DNA from: an uncultured Pontibacter sp.
GTDB taxonomy: Bacteria > Bacteroidota > Bacteroidia > Cytophagales > Hymenobacteraceae
Direction: 5' to 3'
Assembly: GCF_947495565.1 (NCBI RefSeq)
Contig: NZ_CANLZM010000018.1
Span: 1-56,453 of the forward strand
DNA: 56,453 bases
Numbering within the stretch: the first letter of the stretch is position 1; each line of letters opens with the position of its first letter. The translations under genes were made by a program, and so were the position numbers. Below the pieces are notes generated by a model, which saw nothing but the letters and a program-made list of their open reading frames with translations, was not told where the DNA came from and made no database searches. Of this stretch, positions 16,330 through 26,032 are shown in pieces.

Positions 16330-19300
16330 TTACTTGTCCAGCACAAGCCGCAGCGTTTTGCCCTGTGTTGCTGTTTGCAGGCGAATAAAGTATAAACCTT
16401 TTGCCAAATGCTGACCTCTAAGCTCCAGGGCTCTGTTTTCTCCTGCTGTAGCGTAGCCCTGCTGTAACTGATCAATCAGCGCTCCTTTGCTGTCATACAA
16501 CGATAAGGAATAAGAGCCGCTCTCCGGAAGTATAAAATTTAAGGTAGCAGTTGATGTAAACGGGTTTGGATATACTTCCATACTTGGCATCTGCTCCGAA
16601 GGTGGCAGCAATGCTGTGGCAGAAGAGGTGGCGGAGGCTGCCAAAGAAGCATTGCCAGTGTATAAAGCGCTGACTTCTGAGGCACTTAAAGCATTATTGT
16701 ATATCCGGGCATCATCAATAGCGCCTCTAAACTTATAAGTACCATTATCCTGCGCTCCGATATGCACAGCCTGGGTGTTTATAGCTATAGTTTGAGGAGA
16801 GCTCAGTGTCTGGCTTGCGTTCTCTGCCCCGTTCAAGTATAGCTTTAAAACAGAGCCATCGTATGTGGCAGCAACGTGCATCCAGGTGGTGCCATTCGAT
16901 GGATAATCTGTACTTGAGTTTAGCCTGTATGTATTGCCTGATGAAGCTTGGTTAATCCGGAAAAATACGCTTCCGCTACTGGATAGCCCTAACTCGTAAC
17001 CGTCTATACTGTTGTTTACCGCTTTTTTAATAATGTATTGCGTACCCGTTTTCTGAGGCTTTATCCAGGCGGAAAGTGTAATGGTCTCAGTAATATCAAG
17101 GGATTCAGTATCTGGTGCCGCTGCATACTGGTTGCTTCCGTTAAGCTGCAGGGCTGTACCATCTACACCTGTAGTCCAGGATGGGCTTCCAACAGTTTGG
17201 GCATCATTGCCATTGCCGGTGGCATCTGATACGGTGGTGCCGCTGCCTTCGTTCATTTTCCAGTGTGCCACAAGCCCTTCGGTAGTTGGCGGCGGTGGAG
17301 GAGGGGTGGCAGAGTTAGTGGTAAAGCTCCAGGTAGAGGACCAGTTGCCTGTGCCTGCTGTATTCGAAGCTCTGGCCCGCCAGTAGTAGGTTGTATTTTG
17401 GGTAAGCCCGGTTGCGGTTACTGAAGTGCCCGTAATATTACTCTGGTTAAATGCGGTGCTTGAGAAATCTGAGCTTGCAGCAACCTGAACCTGATAGGTA
17501 GCGGCATGAGACGCTGAGTTCCAGCTGAGCGATGGAGCAACGGAAACTCCAGTGGCTAAATCGGCCGGCGAAACTAAAGACGGTGTGCCAGGCAGAATAG
17601 GTGTTGGAGAGGATGCATCAGTAGCCAAAACTCCTGCCGCTTCAGAGCTGCTTGAGGCAAGTATAACAATATCATCCGTAAAATTATCTTTGGTGCTGGT
17701 GGCGTTGTTGTAAGAGCTGCCGCTGATCAAGGTCATCTGAGAGCCAAAAGATATTGACGACATGGAAGACTCCCGGTATAGAATATTGCCGCCACTGTCG
17801 CTGGAAGTATAAACAACCCTGACTTTACCCTCAGCCTCATTTAATATTACCAAAGGTCTTGTGCCGCCATTAGCTACAGTGTATAAATTGTCCCAGCTGC
17901 CGGATGGCCGCCTTACAAGTAACGCAATGGAGGGGTAATTCTGAGAATCATAACCAGTTTTGACAGCGCAATATAAGGTGCCGTTGCTGGAGATTGCCAT
18001 ATTTAAGTGATCATCTGCCATGCCGCCGCCAATATTCATGGCAGATTGTGAGGCCGGCACTTCATCTGATGACCAGGAAGCAGGATCTGCACCGTCGGCA
18101 TGTACTTTAAACCCGAACCGTTTTGTGGATTGGTTAGACCAAAGCACTCCTATATTACCGGGCATGGAAGTTAGGGCGCATATGTCGTCGCTAGATACAC
18201 CAGATGCTATGGTAATAGGTGAGCTCCACTTGTTGTAAGGCGAGTCGCTCCACCTTACATGTATGGTGCTGCTTGCGTCAGACGCAAGCCACATTCTTCC
18301 CTTAGAGTCTATATCAATAGTAGCTGTCTCTACACCACTCTCGAAGGATAGCCCAACGGTTGATGTTCTCTTTGACCACAGCTGGTAAGTGCCTTCTGCC
18401 GGTAGGTATTCAATGGAAACCATCTGTGAAGACCGCCCTTGGTAAAGGAGGATGTGTGCCGTATTGCCCACCATTTTGCAGTCAGCTTTTGAAGTTGACT
18501 TTGTAGAGAGCTTCAGAACATTGGTCCAGGAGGTGCCATCTAAACGCCATAGGTATGTGCCGGAAGAGTTCGGTAAAACTGCCCAGTGTTTGCCATCATG
18601 CTTCCATACTTTAGATTGCGGTTTCTCGCCCGTGCTAGTAGAAACGGGCACGGGCTCCAGGCGGGTAATGGTTTTAAACCCTTCAGAAGTAGGTTCATCA
18701 GGTTTCTTTGTTACAGTAATGCTAACGGCTGAGGAGGTGGCTGATGCTCCTTCGGCATCAGTGGCTGTTGCTGTAAGTGTATAAGTGCCAGCTGCCGCAG
18801 GCGACCAGGAGAGGCGGTAAGGGCTTGAGTTGTCTTCGCCTATAGCGGAGCCGTTTACGAGAAACGTGACTTTTGCCAATGCGTTTTCGGGGTCTGAGGC
18901 CGATGCTTCTAAAGTTGTGGTGCTTCCCAGTTCCATACTTGTACCGTTTGCCGGGCTTGTTAAGCTAACAGAAGGCGGCTCATTCTTAGTTGGGGGTGGG
19001 TTAACGGCAGTAGCGCTTAGTTCCAGGTCAAAAGCTATGTCTGAGCTGGAAGGGCTTGCCTGATGTATTTCTACGGCCATAACATTGGTCCCGCTAACTA
19101 TGGCACCGTTTGGTACAGCAAACGATATAGGTGTTGCCCCATCATCCCCACCAGATGTACCAGAGGCGCGGGTGTTGTAGGAGATTGCGCCGCTTGGCAT
19201 ATTGTTACGGTATACCTCTTGTCCGTTTAAGTATACAACAACGCCATCATCCCGCTTTACCTGCCCCTGTAATTCGTTATATGCCGATGGTTCTGAAATG

Positions 19301-19575
19301 GTAAAACTCTTTCGGAAGTAGGTGGTAATATATTTATTAGATGAGCTTCCGCCAAAACTAACTATAGTTGCTGCGTCAGAAATACCATAGCCAAGCTTTC
19401 CTGCACCGGATTTCCAGCCGGAGTCGTTAAAAGAGGCTTCACGCCAGGCAGTGCCTTGGTCTGACCCATTATCCAGATAATTCCAGGTAGAGTTAAACGG
19501 TATAATGGTAGTTTGTGCAGCTGCTACCAAGCTTATTAGTAGCAAGGGTAAAAGTAGTAATGCGTTTCTTTTCAT
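16330..19575 (-). CDS. Large secreted multidomain T9SS cargo protein
   Basis: 1081 residues. Signal peptide MKRNALLLLPLLLISLVAAA. Domains in order: galactose-binding-like (~25-190, SFNDSGWKSGAGKLGYG); an Ig-like domain (~205-290, SLTSPANGTSMELGSTTTL); the unnamed propeller-like region (~300-660, GEKPQSKVW, GTYLWRLDGTSW, GRMWLASDA); a fibronectin type III domain (~675-765, TYYWRARASNTAGTGNWS); a LamG/concanavalin-like domain (~775-985, GLVAHWKMNEGSGTT); and a T9SS type A tail (EVYPNPFTSTATLNF). The combination suggests carbohydrate binding or cleavage outside the cell, but no catalytic motif is recognised. It shares modules with both neighbouring genes. Confidence 0.85.
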   Translation of the reverse strand: MKRNALLLLPLLLISLVAAAQTTIIPFNSTWNYLDNGSDQGTAWREASFNDSGWKSGAGKLGYGISDAATIVSFGGSSSNKYITTYFRKSFTISEPSAYNELQGQVKRDDGVVVYLNGQEVYRNNMPSGAISYNTRASGTSGGDDGATPISFAVPNGAIVSGTNVMAVEIHQASPSSSDIAFDLELSATAVNPPPTKNEPPSVSLTSPANGTSMELGSTTTLEASASDPENALAKVTFLVNGSAIGEDNSSPYRLSWSPAAAGTYTLTATATDAEGASATSSAVSITVTKKPDEPTSEGFKTITRLEPVPVSTSTGEKPQSKVWKHDGKHWAVLPNSSGTYLWRLDGTSWTNVLKLSTKSTSKADCKMVGNTAHILLYQGRSSQMVSIEYLPAEGTYQLWSKRTSTVGLSFESGVETATIDIDSKGRMWLASDASSTIHVRWSDSPYNKWSSPITIASGVSSDDICALTSMPGNIGVLWSNQSTKRFGFKVHADGADPASWSSDEVPASQSAMNIGGGMADDHLNMAISSNGTLYCAVKTGYDSQNYPSIALLVRRPSGSWDNLYTVANGGTRPLVILNEAEGKVRVVYTSSDSGGNILYRESSMSSISFGSQMTLISGSSYNNATSTKDNFTDDIVILASSSSEAAGVLATDASSPTPILPGTPSLVSPADLATGVSVAPSLSWNSASHAATYQVQVAASSDFSSTAFNQSNITGTSVTATGLTQNTTYYWRARASNTAGTGNWSSTWSFTTNSATPPPPPPTTEGLVAHWKMNEGSGTTVSDATGNGNDAQTVGSPSWTTGVDGTALQLNGSNQYAAAPDTESLDITETITLSAWIKPQKTGTQYIIKKAVNNSIDGYELGLSSSGSVFFRINQASSGNTYRLNSSTDYPSNGTTWMHVAATYDGSVLKLYLNGAENASQTLSSPQTIAINTQAVHIGAQDNGTYKFRGAIDDARIYNNALSASEVSALYTGNASLAASATSSATALLPPSEQMPSMEVYPNPFTSTATLNFILPESGSYSLSLYDSKGALIDQLQQGYATAGENRALELRGQHLAKGLYFIRLQTATQGKTLRLVLDK

Positions 19576-19935
19576 AAAAATTATTCATGTTTGTTCTCAT
19601 TTGGGTTGGGCGCATGTGGAGGCAAGTTTGTCAGGGGCAGATGGGCACCTGATCGCATACCTATAGCGTCTATTTGGTATAGATACACTATAAGCTTCGG
19701 GAGGTCGTATTAATAAACGTATGTATGATTTGAAGAAAAGTTGTGTTGTTTTGAAGATTAAAAGGCCAGATTAATCAATAATTTAGTGAGCTTTGTTATT
19801 TGGCCTGTAGGAATCAAGTATAATTCTACCGAGCCATAGAGGTGAAAAAGTGAGGTGCCAAGCGTTAAGACTAGCCAGTTAAGCCCTTTGAAAAGTGATG
19901 ATGGCCAAAGCAGCGGTGATAGCTAATTTGGATAA
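19576..19935. other. Intergenic region without genes
   Basis: 360 bases between the large T9SS cargo gene (start at 19575) and a glycosyltransferase gene (stop at 19936). No credible open frame. It should hold the promoter of the cargo gene. One AAGTATA copy lies near 19818. Confidence 0.5.
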
Positions 19936-21015
19936 CTATCTGACTAAAAGTGTGCGGATTTTATTTAACTGGGAAGACAAATCAGGCAATTTGCTAAAAC
20001 GAGTTACCCCAAGGTTTTGCTCTTCAAATTCCAAAATCTCCAGAAAACTTTGACGCATAGAGTTAATCTTTCTGAAAATAAATATTTTATGCTTTAAAGA
20101 ATATAGCTTCAAGCTATAGTATTCTGCCATATCAGAACCAGGGCGTGATTTGAATTTATGAAACAGAACAGGGAAAAGCCTCAGAATGTAAGACAGCAAT
20201 ATCCACATAGCCTTGGCATAAAACGAAAAGAGGTTTTTTGCCCCCATACTTACTCTTAGCCGGTAAGGGACAATCACTTCATAACATTGCAATCCTTCTT
20301 TGATGAAGCGTTTATAGAACTCCCATCTGATGCGGGAGGAAGGCATGAAGTGCCTAAAAGTAAGCTTTCTTTCATACCAAATGCTGTAACCAGCCAAAGC
20401 AATGGCATAACAAAGCTCATAGTCTCCGCCCGAGCTAAGTTTACCGCCTTTTCGATCAGTAAGTGTTGGTTTGAATCCTGATTGTATAAGTTTGTTATAC
20501 GCTGTTTTCCTGATAACGCATCCTGCACCATACACAATATGGTTAGGTACTATGCCCGATGCTTTTGCTTGCGGCCCGTTAGCAAATAAACCATGGCCTT
20601 TTGCCCAGACAGGTGGCGGAGTCTCAAATACTAAAGTGCCATGGCCTCCAAGCGCCCCAACCCTTGGGTGCTGCATCATACATTGGTAAGCTAAGTTTAC
20701 ATAGTTTTCCTCTAGCCAATTGTCATCATCACAAAACAGAACAAAATCATACTGAGCCTCTTGTAAGGCTAGTGCACGGGCGTATGTTAACCCTTGTTTG
20801 CTTTCCTGAAGAAGGATAAAAGGGGCTGGCGATCCGTGTTTTCGCCATTCAGTTACAGCTATCTCGCTTGTGTTATCAGTGGAGGCATTATCTATTACTA
20901 CAAGCTCCCAACTAATTTTTGGATCCACGCGCTGCTGTGCTATATGGCGTATAGTTTCTGGGAGTAAAGCCGCTCCGTTGTAAGTGCAAATAACTATAGA
21001 TACGCCTTCTCTCAT
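19936..21015 (-). CDS. Glycosyltransferase family 2
   Basis: 359 residues from ATG 21015 (MREGVSIVICTYNGAALLPE); the longer frame to 21078 adds an unlikely extension. The GT-A fold shows SIVICTYNG, ELVVIDNASTDNT and FVLFCDDDNWLEENY (DDD-type metal site). GGHGTLVFETPP and GGDYELCYAI follow in the acceptor part, and the C-terminal ~100 residues have a hydrophobic stretch (LFSFYAKAMWILLSYILRL) that may anchor it. It probably adds a sugar to the exopolysaccharide repeat unit. It is set apart from the main minus-strand run by the plus-strand genes. Its upstream side is a 1.35-kb region without genes. Confidence 0.88.
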   Translation of the reverse strand: MREGVSIVICTYNGAALLPETIRHIAQQRVDPKISWELVVIDNASTDNTSEIAVTEWRKHGSPAPFILLQESKQGLTYARALALQEAQYDFVLFCDDDNWLEENYVNLAYQCMMQHPRVGALGGHGTLVFETPPPVWAKGHGLFANGPQAKASGIVPNHIVYGAGCVIRKTAYNKLIQSGFKPTLTDRKGGKLSSGGDYELCYAIALAGYSIWYERKLTFRHFMPSSRIRWEFYKRFIKEGLQCYEVIVPYRLRVSMGAKNLFSFYAKAMWILLSYILRLFPVLFHKFKSRPGSDMAEYYSLKLYSLKHKIFIFRKINSMRQSFLEILEFEEQNLGVTRFSKLPDLSSQLNKIRTLLVR

Positions 21016-22364
21016 ATTAGTGCCATATAAAATATAGGGAACGTCTTCAATGCTGTAGAAGAGCAAAACACTACACAAAATGAAGTATAAGCTCCTGCTA
21101 ACTTACTACCTGAAGTCAAATTGCTTAACAGCTTATAGTATATTATATAAGTTGTTCTAAAACATTCAGCTGTGCAGCTAAAAATAGATACACCTGTTTT
21201 GAGGATGGCAGAAGTGGCTATACGTTGTGTTATATGCAAAACATCTGACAGCCTCAGTAAGTAATTTAATGTGTTTGTAAAAGATTGAGCTAAGTATAAA
21301 TACTTTATAAAGCTGCCAATTTTGTGAAGGAGCCGAAGCAGATGGAACAAGGGAGGCAGAACCAGTGGCATTGTTTGAGGAGAAGTTTTTTATAAGCTTT
21401 TATATACGGAGATTTAAGGTTTATATCTGAATAAGTCTTAAATATATTTATATAATCATAGTTTGTTTGGTGTATCTTATTGTTTTCTCAAAGTATTAAA
21501 GTTCTTGTAAGCTGGTTTTTGATATAGAGTAATATAGTTACTCACCCATAACCTCTATTGTTATCAGTTAAATATGCTGATGTTAGAAGTCCTCTTTTTA
21601 ACTACAGTTTACCTATTCTCTAAATTAGAACGGCATTCAAAAAGTCACAGTTCTACTTAATTTGCCGACTCATTTTCGGTTATAAATGACTGTATTTTAA
21701 CTATTTAGTAGGTGTATGTATAGGAATTAGTTATCTCTTAATAATAACATAGCCTATAGGTCGTTATACTTAAAAAATAGTGCAATCTATTATAGATCGA
21801 TTTTGATCTGGCTTGAGCTAATCAATCCATACTAATTAACATTAGTATGGGCTCTTCTGGTAAACAATAAAATTGCATCTTGTTCTTTCTGAATATTGCT
21901 TAATCCTAAGCAAGAAAATCTCCTGTTGTAATTGATTGTATTGTAAAAATACAATTATCATAAAAGCTTATAGTTCTGACTATATATAAGGTTTCGTATA
22001 AAGAAAGCTAAAGCATGTATGAATATCATGTTTTAAATGTAAAAAAAGACGTTTTTTGCAGAAAATTGGTGAATGGCTTTCAATTTTGAAATCAACTGCT
22101 TTACCTTTGTTGCAGACATTAGGATAAAATGTGCAATTATTAGGTGGGTGTAGTGCAGTAGAGATTACATCATTCTATGTTTAACTGTTAAAAAGCTTCT
22201 GTGTGTATGATAAGACTTTTAGGTGTTAGTAAATTAATTTAACTAGTAACCGTAAATTATTAATTCTTAAAATTTTCTATCTAGTTTTTACCTCTAATAA
22301 ATCAGTATTGACTGGTAAAAATGAAACTATTCAATCCAATTCTTATTCAATTTTTAGCCAAATA
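21016..22364. other. Long AT-rich region without genes
   Basis: About 1.35 kb between divergent genes. Frames are short and have no coding character; one 119-codon minus-strand frame at its left edge overlaps the glycosyltransferase start and resembles nothing. It contains two AAGTATA copies (near 21294 and 21765) and an inverted repeat at 21827-21850. It probably holds the promoters of the flanking genes and may carry a long leader or an unrecognised RNA. Confidence 0.5.
21827..21850. repeat. Perfect 10-bp inverted repeat in the non-coding region
   Basis: CCATACTAAT (21827-21836) and ATTAGTATGG (21841-21850) around a 4-base TAAC loop. No U-run follows on either strand, so an operator or RNA structure is as likely as a terminator. 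Confidence 0.5.
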
Positions 22365-23510
22365 ATGAAAAATTCAAGATTCAAATATATCCTTATGCCC
22401 CTAATGGTGGGCGCAGTAACTTTTTCTTGTGAGCAAAAAGAACTTGATGAAGTAAACCCTAGTGCAGGACTGACTGCTGAGTCAACTGGCAATGCTACTT
22501 CAGCGAATTACATTTTCCAGGAGACGTTTGAGGGCAGCAGCGCCTTCTCCGGCCGCCACACGCAGTTCGGCACCTCTTACTCGTTCCAGATGGCCACCAA
22601 CCCGGTTTTCGCCGGGGCCAAGTCGGGCCGCTTTGAGCTGCGCAGCTCAGACGGGCAGGTAGCCAACGGCACCCGCGCCGAGGTGATCGTGGCCGACCCG
22701 GCCACCAACAAGAACAGGTGGTACAGCTTTGCGGCCTACTTCCCGGCCAAGGACTACGCCTACGACTCGGGCAGCGAGGTGATCAGCCAGTGGTGGCAGA
22801 CATCGGGCAGCACCCAGGCCACCTCCCTTCGGGTGCGCAAGGACAGGCTCATCCTGAGAACAGGCAACGACCCGAAGTCGTTAAAGGAGATCGACCTGGG
22901 CGCAGTGACCAAGGACAGCTGGCAGGAGTACGTGTTCCACTTCATCCACTCGAACGGCAGCGACGGCCTGATCGAGGTGTGGCGCAACGGCACCAAGATT
23001 CTCGAGCAGAAGGGCGGCAACATGTACAACGACAAGATGCCTAACTGGAAGATCGGTATCTACAAAGCGTCATGGAACAGCGGCAGCACCGAGACGAGCA
23101 AGCGCGTGATTTATTACGACAACATCCGCGTTGGCAACGAGAATGCTACACTGGCTAGCATGACTACTACAACCGCTGACGCTCCGGTAACAACTCAGCC
23201 AGAGCCAGCACCAACTGAGCCAGAGCAGGAGCCAGTTATCACAGAGCCAGCACCATCTGCGCCATCTGAACCGGAAGTTTCTGAGCCAGCACCGTCTGAG
23301 CCGAGTGAGCCAGAAACGACAGAGCCAGAACCAACTGAGCCTGAAACAACGCAGCCAGAGCCGACTAAGCCTAGTGAGCCGGAAGTTTCTGAGCCAGAGC
23401 CATCTGATTCAGATAAGGATAAATACAAAAACAGAGGGCATGAGAGAAGAGAAAGAAAAGATCGTAGCTACGGTTACTCTAAGTCTTATTCTAGAGCTAA
23501 AGGTAAATAA
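22365..23510 (+). CDS. Polysaccharide lyase-like lipoprotein with GC-rich core and Pro/Glu/Ser-rich tail
   Basis: 381 residues from ATG 22365 (MKNSRFKYILMPLMVGAVTFSC, a plausible lipoprotein signal); the frame from 22308 is less likely. Residues ~45-265 form a concanavalin-like lyase domain of the heparin-lyase-I/Polysacc_lyase type (FQETFEGSSAFSG, GTRAEVIV, EVISQWWQTSGSTQATSLRV, YYDNIRVGNENA). Residues ~280-350 are a P/E/S/T repeat spacer, and the end is strongly basic (RGHERRERKDRSYGYSKSYS). It may trim or release the exopolysaccharide made here. A shorter paralogue lies at 26033-26896. The core (about 22520-23140) is near 60% GC in sampled lines, against about 22% just upstream. Confidence 0.85.
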   Translation: MKNSRFKYILMPLMVGAVTFSCEQKELDEVNPSAGLTAESTGNATSANYIFQETFEGSSAFSGRHTQFGTSYSFQMATNPVFAGAKSGRFELRSSDGQVANGTRAEVIVADPATNKNRWYSFAAYFPAKDYAYDSGSEVISQWWQTSGSTQATSLRVRKDRLILRTGNDPKSLKEIDLGAVTKDSWQEYVFHFIHSNGSDGLIEVWRNGTKILEQKGGNMYNDKMPNWKIGIYKASWNSGSTETSKRVIYYDNIRVGNENATLASMTTTTADAPVTTQPEPAPTEPEQEPVITEPAPSAPSEPEVSEPAPSEPSEPETTEPEPTEPETTQPEPTKPSEPEVSEPEPSDSDKDKYKNRGHERRERKDRSYGYSKSYSRAKGK

Positions 23511-23562
23511 ATTTATATAGTATTTTTACCTGTATAGGTAGATAAGCCTACACATTGTATTG

Positions 23563-23593
23563 AAAAGAGCAGCTGATCTTCAGCTGCTCTTTT
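23563..23593 (+). terminator. Terminator of the lyase gene
   Basis: A 14-bp perfect stem AAAAGAGCAGCTGA / TCAGCTGCTCTTTT with a 3-base loop, followed by a T-run, about 50 bases after the stop. Confidence 0.9.
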
Positions 23594-24584
23594 TGTTTTT
23601 TAGTATAGCATGGACTTAAAATTAATAGTAGGTATAAATAGCTGTATAGCTTGTGCTTATATAAGAGTTAAACTGATATTCTCAATTAGCTACCATAAAA
23701 GTGACACTTTGTACAGATAACTATTTTCGATCTTGAATATAGAAAAAGTTTAAGCCATATCTGCTTCGAATAATTACTTTACTAGATATTAAAATATACA
23801 CCCACGCAGCTATTATACTCAAATAGCATAAACTAAAACTATATTATAAATAGAGTTGCTATACTGAAAAATGATAACTAATAAAAGTTAAATGGCTTAT
23901 AAGCAGTTTTTTAAAAGCTGAAGCCTTTATAGCATTAAATTTTAGTACACCATGCAATCCTACTAAATTGGTTGGAATCTAATGAATATAGCTATGGCCA
24001 GTCAGGATTAAACAAAATTGAATCTGCAAATATATACATAGTTTATATGTATTCACATCCTATAGATTGACGTTCACCAGTGAAAACCCCTTATCTACCC
24101 GATATTTTATATTCCTTCCTAATATAAGCATAAATATGAATCTTTAACAGTTGGATTAAGTATAATAATTATAAAAAATTTATAAAAATTATAACTCATT
24201 AGTTATTAGTTCCAAAATATGGAAAGAAATCAAGGTGATTAGTTTGATTTAATTGTAAAAATAACACCAAGGTTAATAGTGTTTATATATTTTGTAGACT
24301 TAATATTTCGTAATATGATTGAAATTTACCGACTCTCTTATCAGTATTATGTAGTCCCGCACAGAATTTAAGGATTACACACAAAATCTATAATACAGTA
24401 TATATTCTAGTTCTACAGTACAGGCTTAGCAAATATGGTAAGTGCTTACTACTGTATTGCCTCTAGTTTAAATCTATTGCGCTGCTATAGATGCTTCTTA
24501 TACCAATTCACTGTAACCATTATGACCTAAGCTAACAAACATTGGTAGCCTTTATGGTAAAATAGTTATTACGATCACTTTAAA
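23594..24584. other. AT-rich region without genes
   Basis: About 990 bases of very AT-rich DNA between the lyase terminator and the initiating transferase gene. No frame of coding character on either strand. One AAGTATAA lies near 24157. It presumably carries the promoter of the downstream plus-strand genes. Confidence 0.5.
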
Positions 24585-25982
24585 ATGTATAGTATGAACG
24601 ACCACAGACATATAAGCCCGTCTTTCTACTTTGGTGGAGATATAATAACTTTAATAACAGCTTTATTTATTTCTATCTATTTCTTCAATGATAAAAGTTT
24701 AAGCCAGGTAGATTGGAGTATTTTTTTAGGCTTCATTGTACTGTGGTTTGTAATTGGCTACTGGAGGCGTTTGTATTACCTAAATTTCCACAACAGGCTA
24801 AGCCTTAGGGTTTTCAATTATGTGAAGGCTTATGTTATACTTATCACAATCTCTTCCATTATTTACTATTTCTCACCAATATCAATTAAAAGCCTTAACG
24901 CTATTACCGCTTTTGTAGTCGCATTCCCAATTTTAGGCATTTCTGTTAATATGCTTGTTGTAAACTACTTGACTTACGTTAGATCCCAAAAGAGCACGAA
25001 TGAGCGTTATACTTTAGTTGCAGGCATTGGCAACGTGGCAGAGAATGTAGAGAAGCACCTACACACTTCTAAAAACAGAGGATATAAAATTAAAGGCTTT
25101 ATAGACTGCAATAAAAAGGAGAAGTGCTTGGTGCCGCAAGATAAAGTGGTAGGAGACATTGACCATATACATGAGTATCTGAGAGATAACCCTGTAGATG
25201 AAATTGTAATCGCACTTCCTGTTAAAACTTCAAAGAAGATCAAGAATATTATAACAGCCGCTGATTACCATGGTGTTAGGGTAAAGTATATTCCAGATTA
25301 TCAAGGGCTCTTCGGTAACCAATATAAAATTACCAGGTTTGGGCAGTTGGATGCTATAAATGTTCGCCAGTTACCTTTAGACGAGACATTCTCATTTTTC
25401 ATCAAGAACACCTTTGATAAAGTTTTCTCATTTGTAATTCTTGTGTTTTTGTTACCTGTATTTGCCTTAATCGCTGTACTTATTAAAGCAGATTCTCCAG
25501 GCCCGGTATTCTACTACCCTACCCGGATCGGAAAAGGAGGGCGGCCTTTTAAGGTGATTAAATTCCGAAGTATGATAAAAAATGACAACCCTAATTTAGA
25601 CATGCTGTCTACTCAAAAAGATGATGCCAGAATAACTAAAGTAGGAAGAATCCTGCGCAAGTATAGCCTCGACGAGTTACCGCAATTTGTGAATGTGCTG
25701 CTTGGCGACATGAGTGTTGTTGGGCCAAGGCCGCATCGGAGCTTTCTAAATCAGCAGTTCCAGGAAAGTGAAGAGAAGTATATGATCAGGCACTACTTTA
25801 AGCCTGGCATTACTGGTTGGGCGCAAGTAAATGGGTGGCGCGGGCCAACAGAAACAAAGGAGCAGAAAACACAGCGAACACGGCATGACCTGTGGTACAT
25901 GGAAAACTGGTCTTTATGGCTGGATCTTAAAATCATCTACATGACAATTTTCGGTAAAAAGACCCACAATAGCGCATTTTAA
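24585..25982 (+). CDS. Undecaprenyl-phosphate sugar phosphotransferase (WcaJ-like initiating enzyme)
   Basis: 465 residues. Four to five N-terminal membrane segments (~15-125), then a CoA-binding-like Rossmann region (TLVAGIGNVAENVEKHL). The C-terminal catalytic bacterial sugar transferase domain has KADSPGPVFYYPTRIGKGG, FKVIKFRSM, SLDELPQFVNVLLGDMS, VVGPRP and KPGITGWAQVNGWRG. It transfers a sugar-1-phosphate from a nucleotide sugar to undecaprenyl phosphate, starting the lipid-linked repeat unit at the inner membrane. ATG 24594 is an alternative start. It lies between the two lyase paralogues. Confidence 0.94.
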   Translation: MYSMNDHRHISPSFYFGGDIITLITALFISIYFFNDKSLSQVDWSIFLGFIVLWFVIGYWRRLYYLNFHNRLSLRVFNYVKAYVILITISSIIYYFSPISIKSLNAITAFVVAFPILGISVNMLVVNYLTYVRSQKSTNERYTLVAGIGNVAENVEKHLHTSKNRGYKIKGFIDCNKKEKCLVPQDKVVGDIDHIHEYLRDNPVDEIVIALPVKTSKKIKNIITAADYHGVRVKYIPDYQGLFGNQYKITRFGQLDAINVRQLPLDETFSFFIKNTFDKVFSFVILVFLLPVFALIAVLIKADSPGPVFYYPTRIGKGGRPFKVIKFRSMIKNDNPNLDMLSTQKDDARITKVGRILRKYSLDELPQFVNVLLGDMSVVGPRPHRSFLNQQFQESEEKYMIRHYFKPGITGWAQVNGWRGPTETKEQKTQRTRHDLWYMENWSLWLDLKIIYMTIFGKKTHNSAF

Positions 25983-26032
25983 TACGAATGCTTTCAGGCG
26001 CATAATAAAAACGAAAGCAGAGATACTATTTT

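Noticed and set aside
19660..19700. Partly symmetric CATACCTATA...GGTATAGATA sequence upstream of the large cargo gene
   Set aside because: The arms do not pair as a true inverted repeat once aligned base by base.
21012..21371. 119-codon minus-strand open frame upstream of the GT2 gene
   Set aside because: It overlaps the GT2 start in another frame, has no recognisable motif, and its composition (Leu/Ser/Thr/Tyr-rich) matches chance translation of AT-rich DNA.
23180..23400. Repeated GAGCCAG units that could suggest a repeat array
   Set aside because: They encode the P/E/S protein spacer in frame, are irregular in spacing and lack CRISPR-like spacers.
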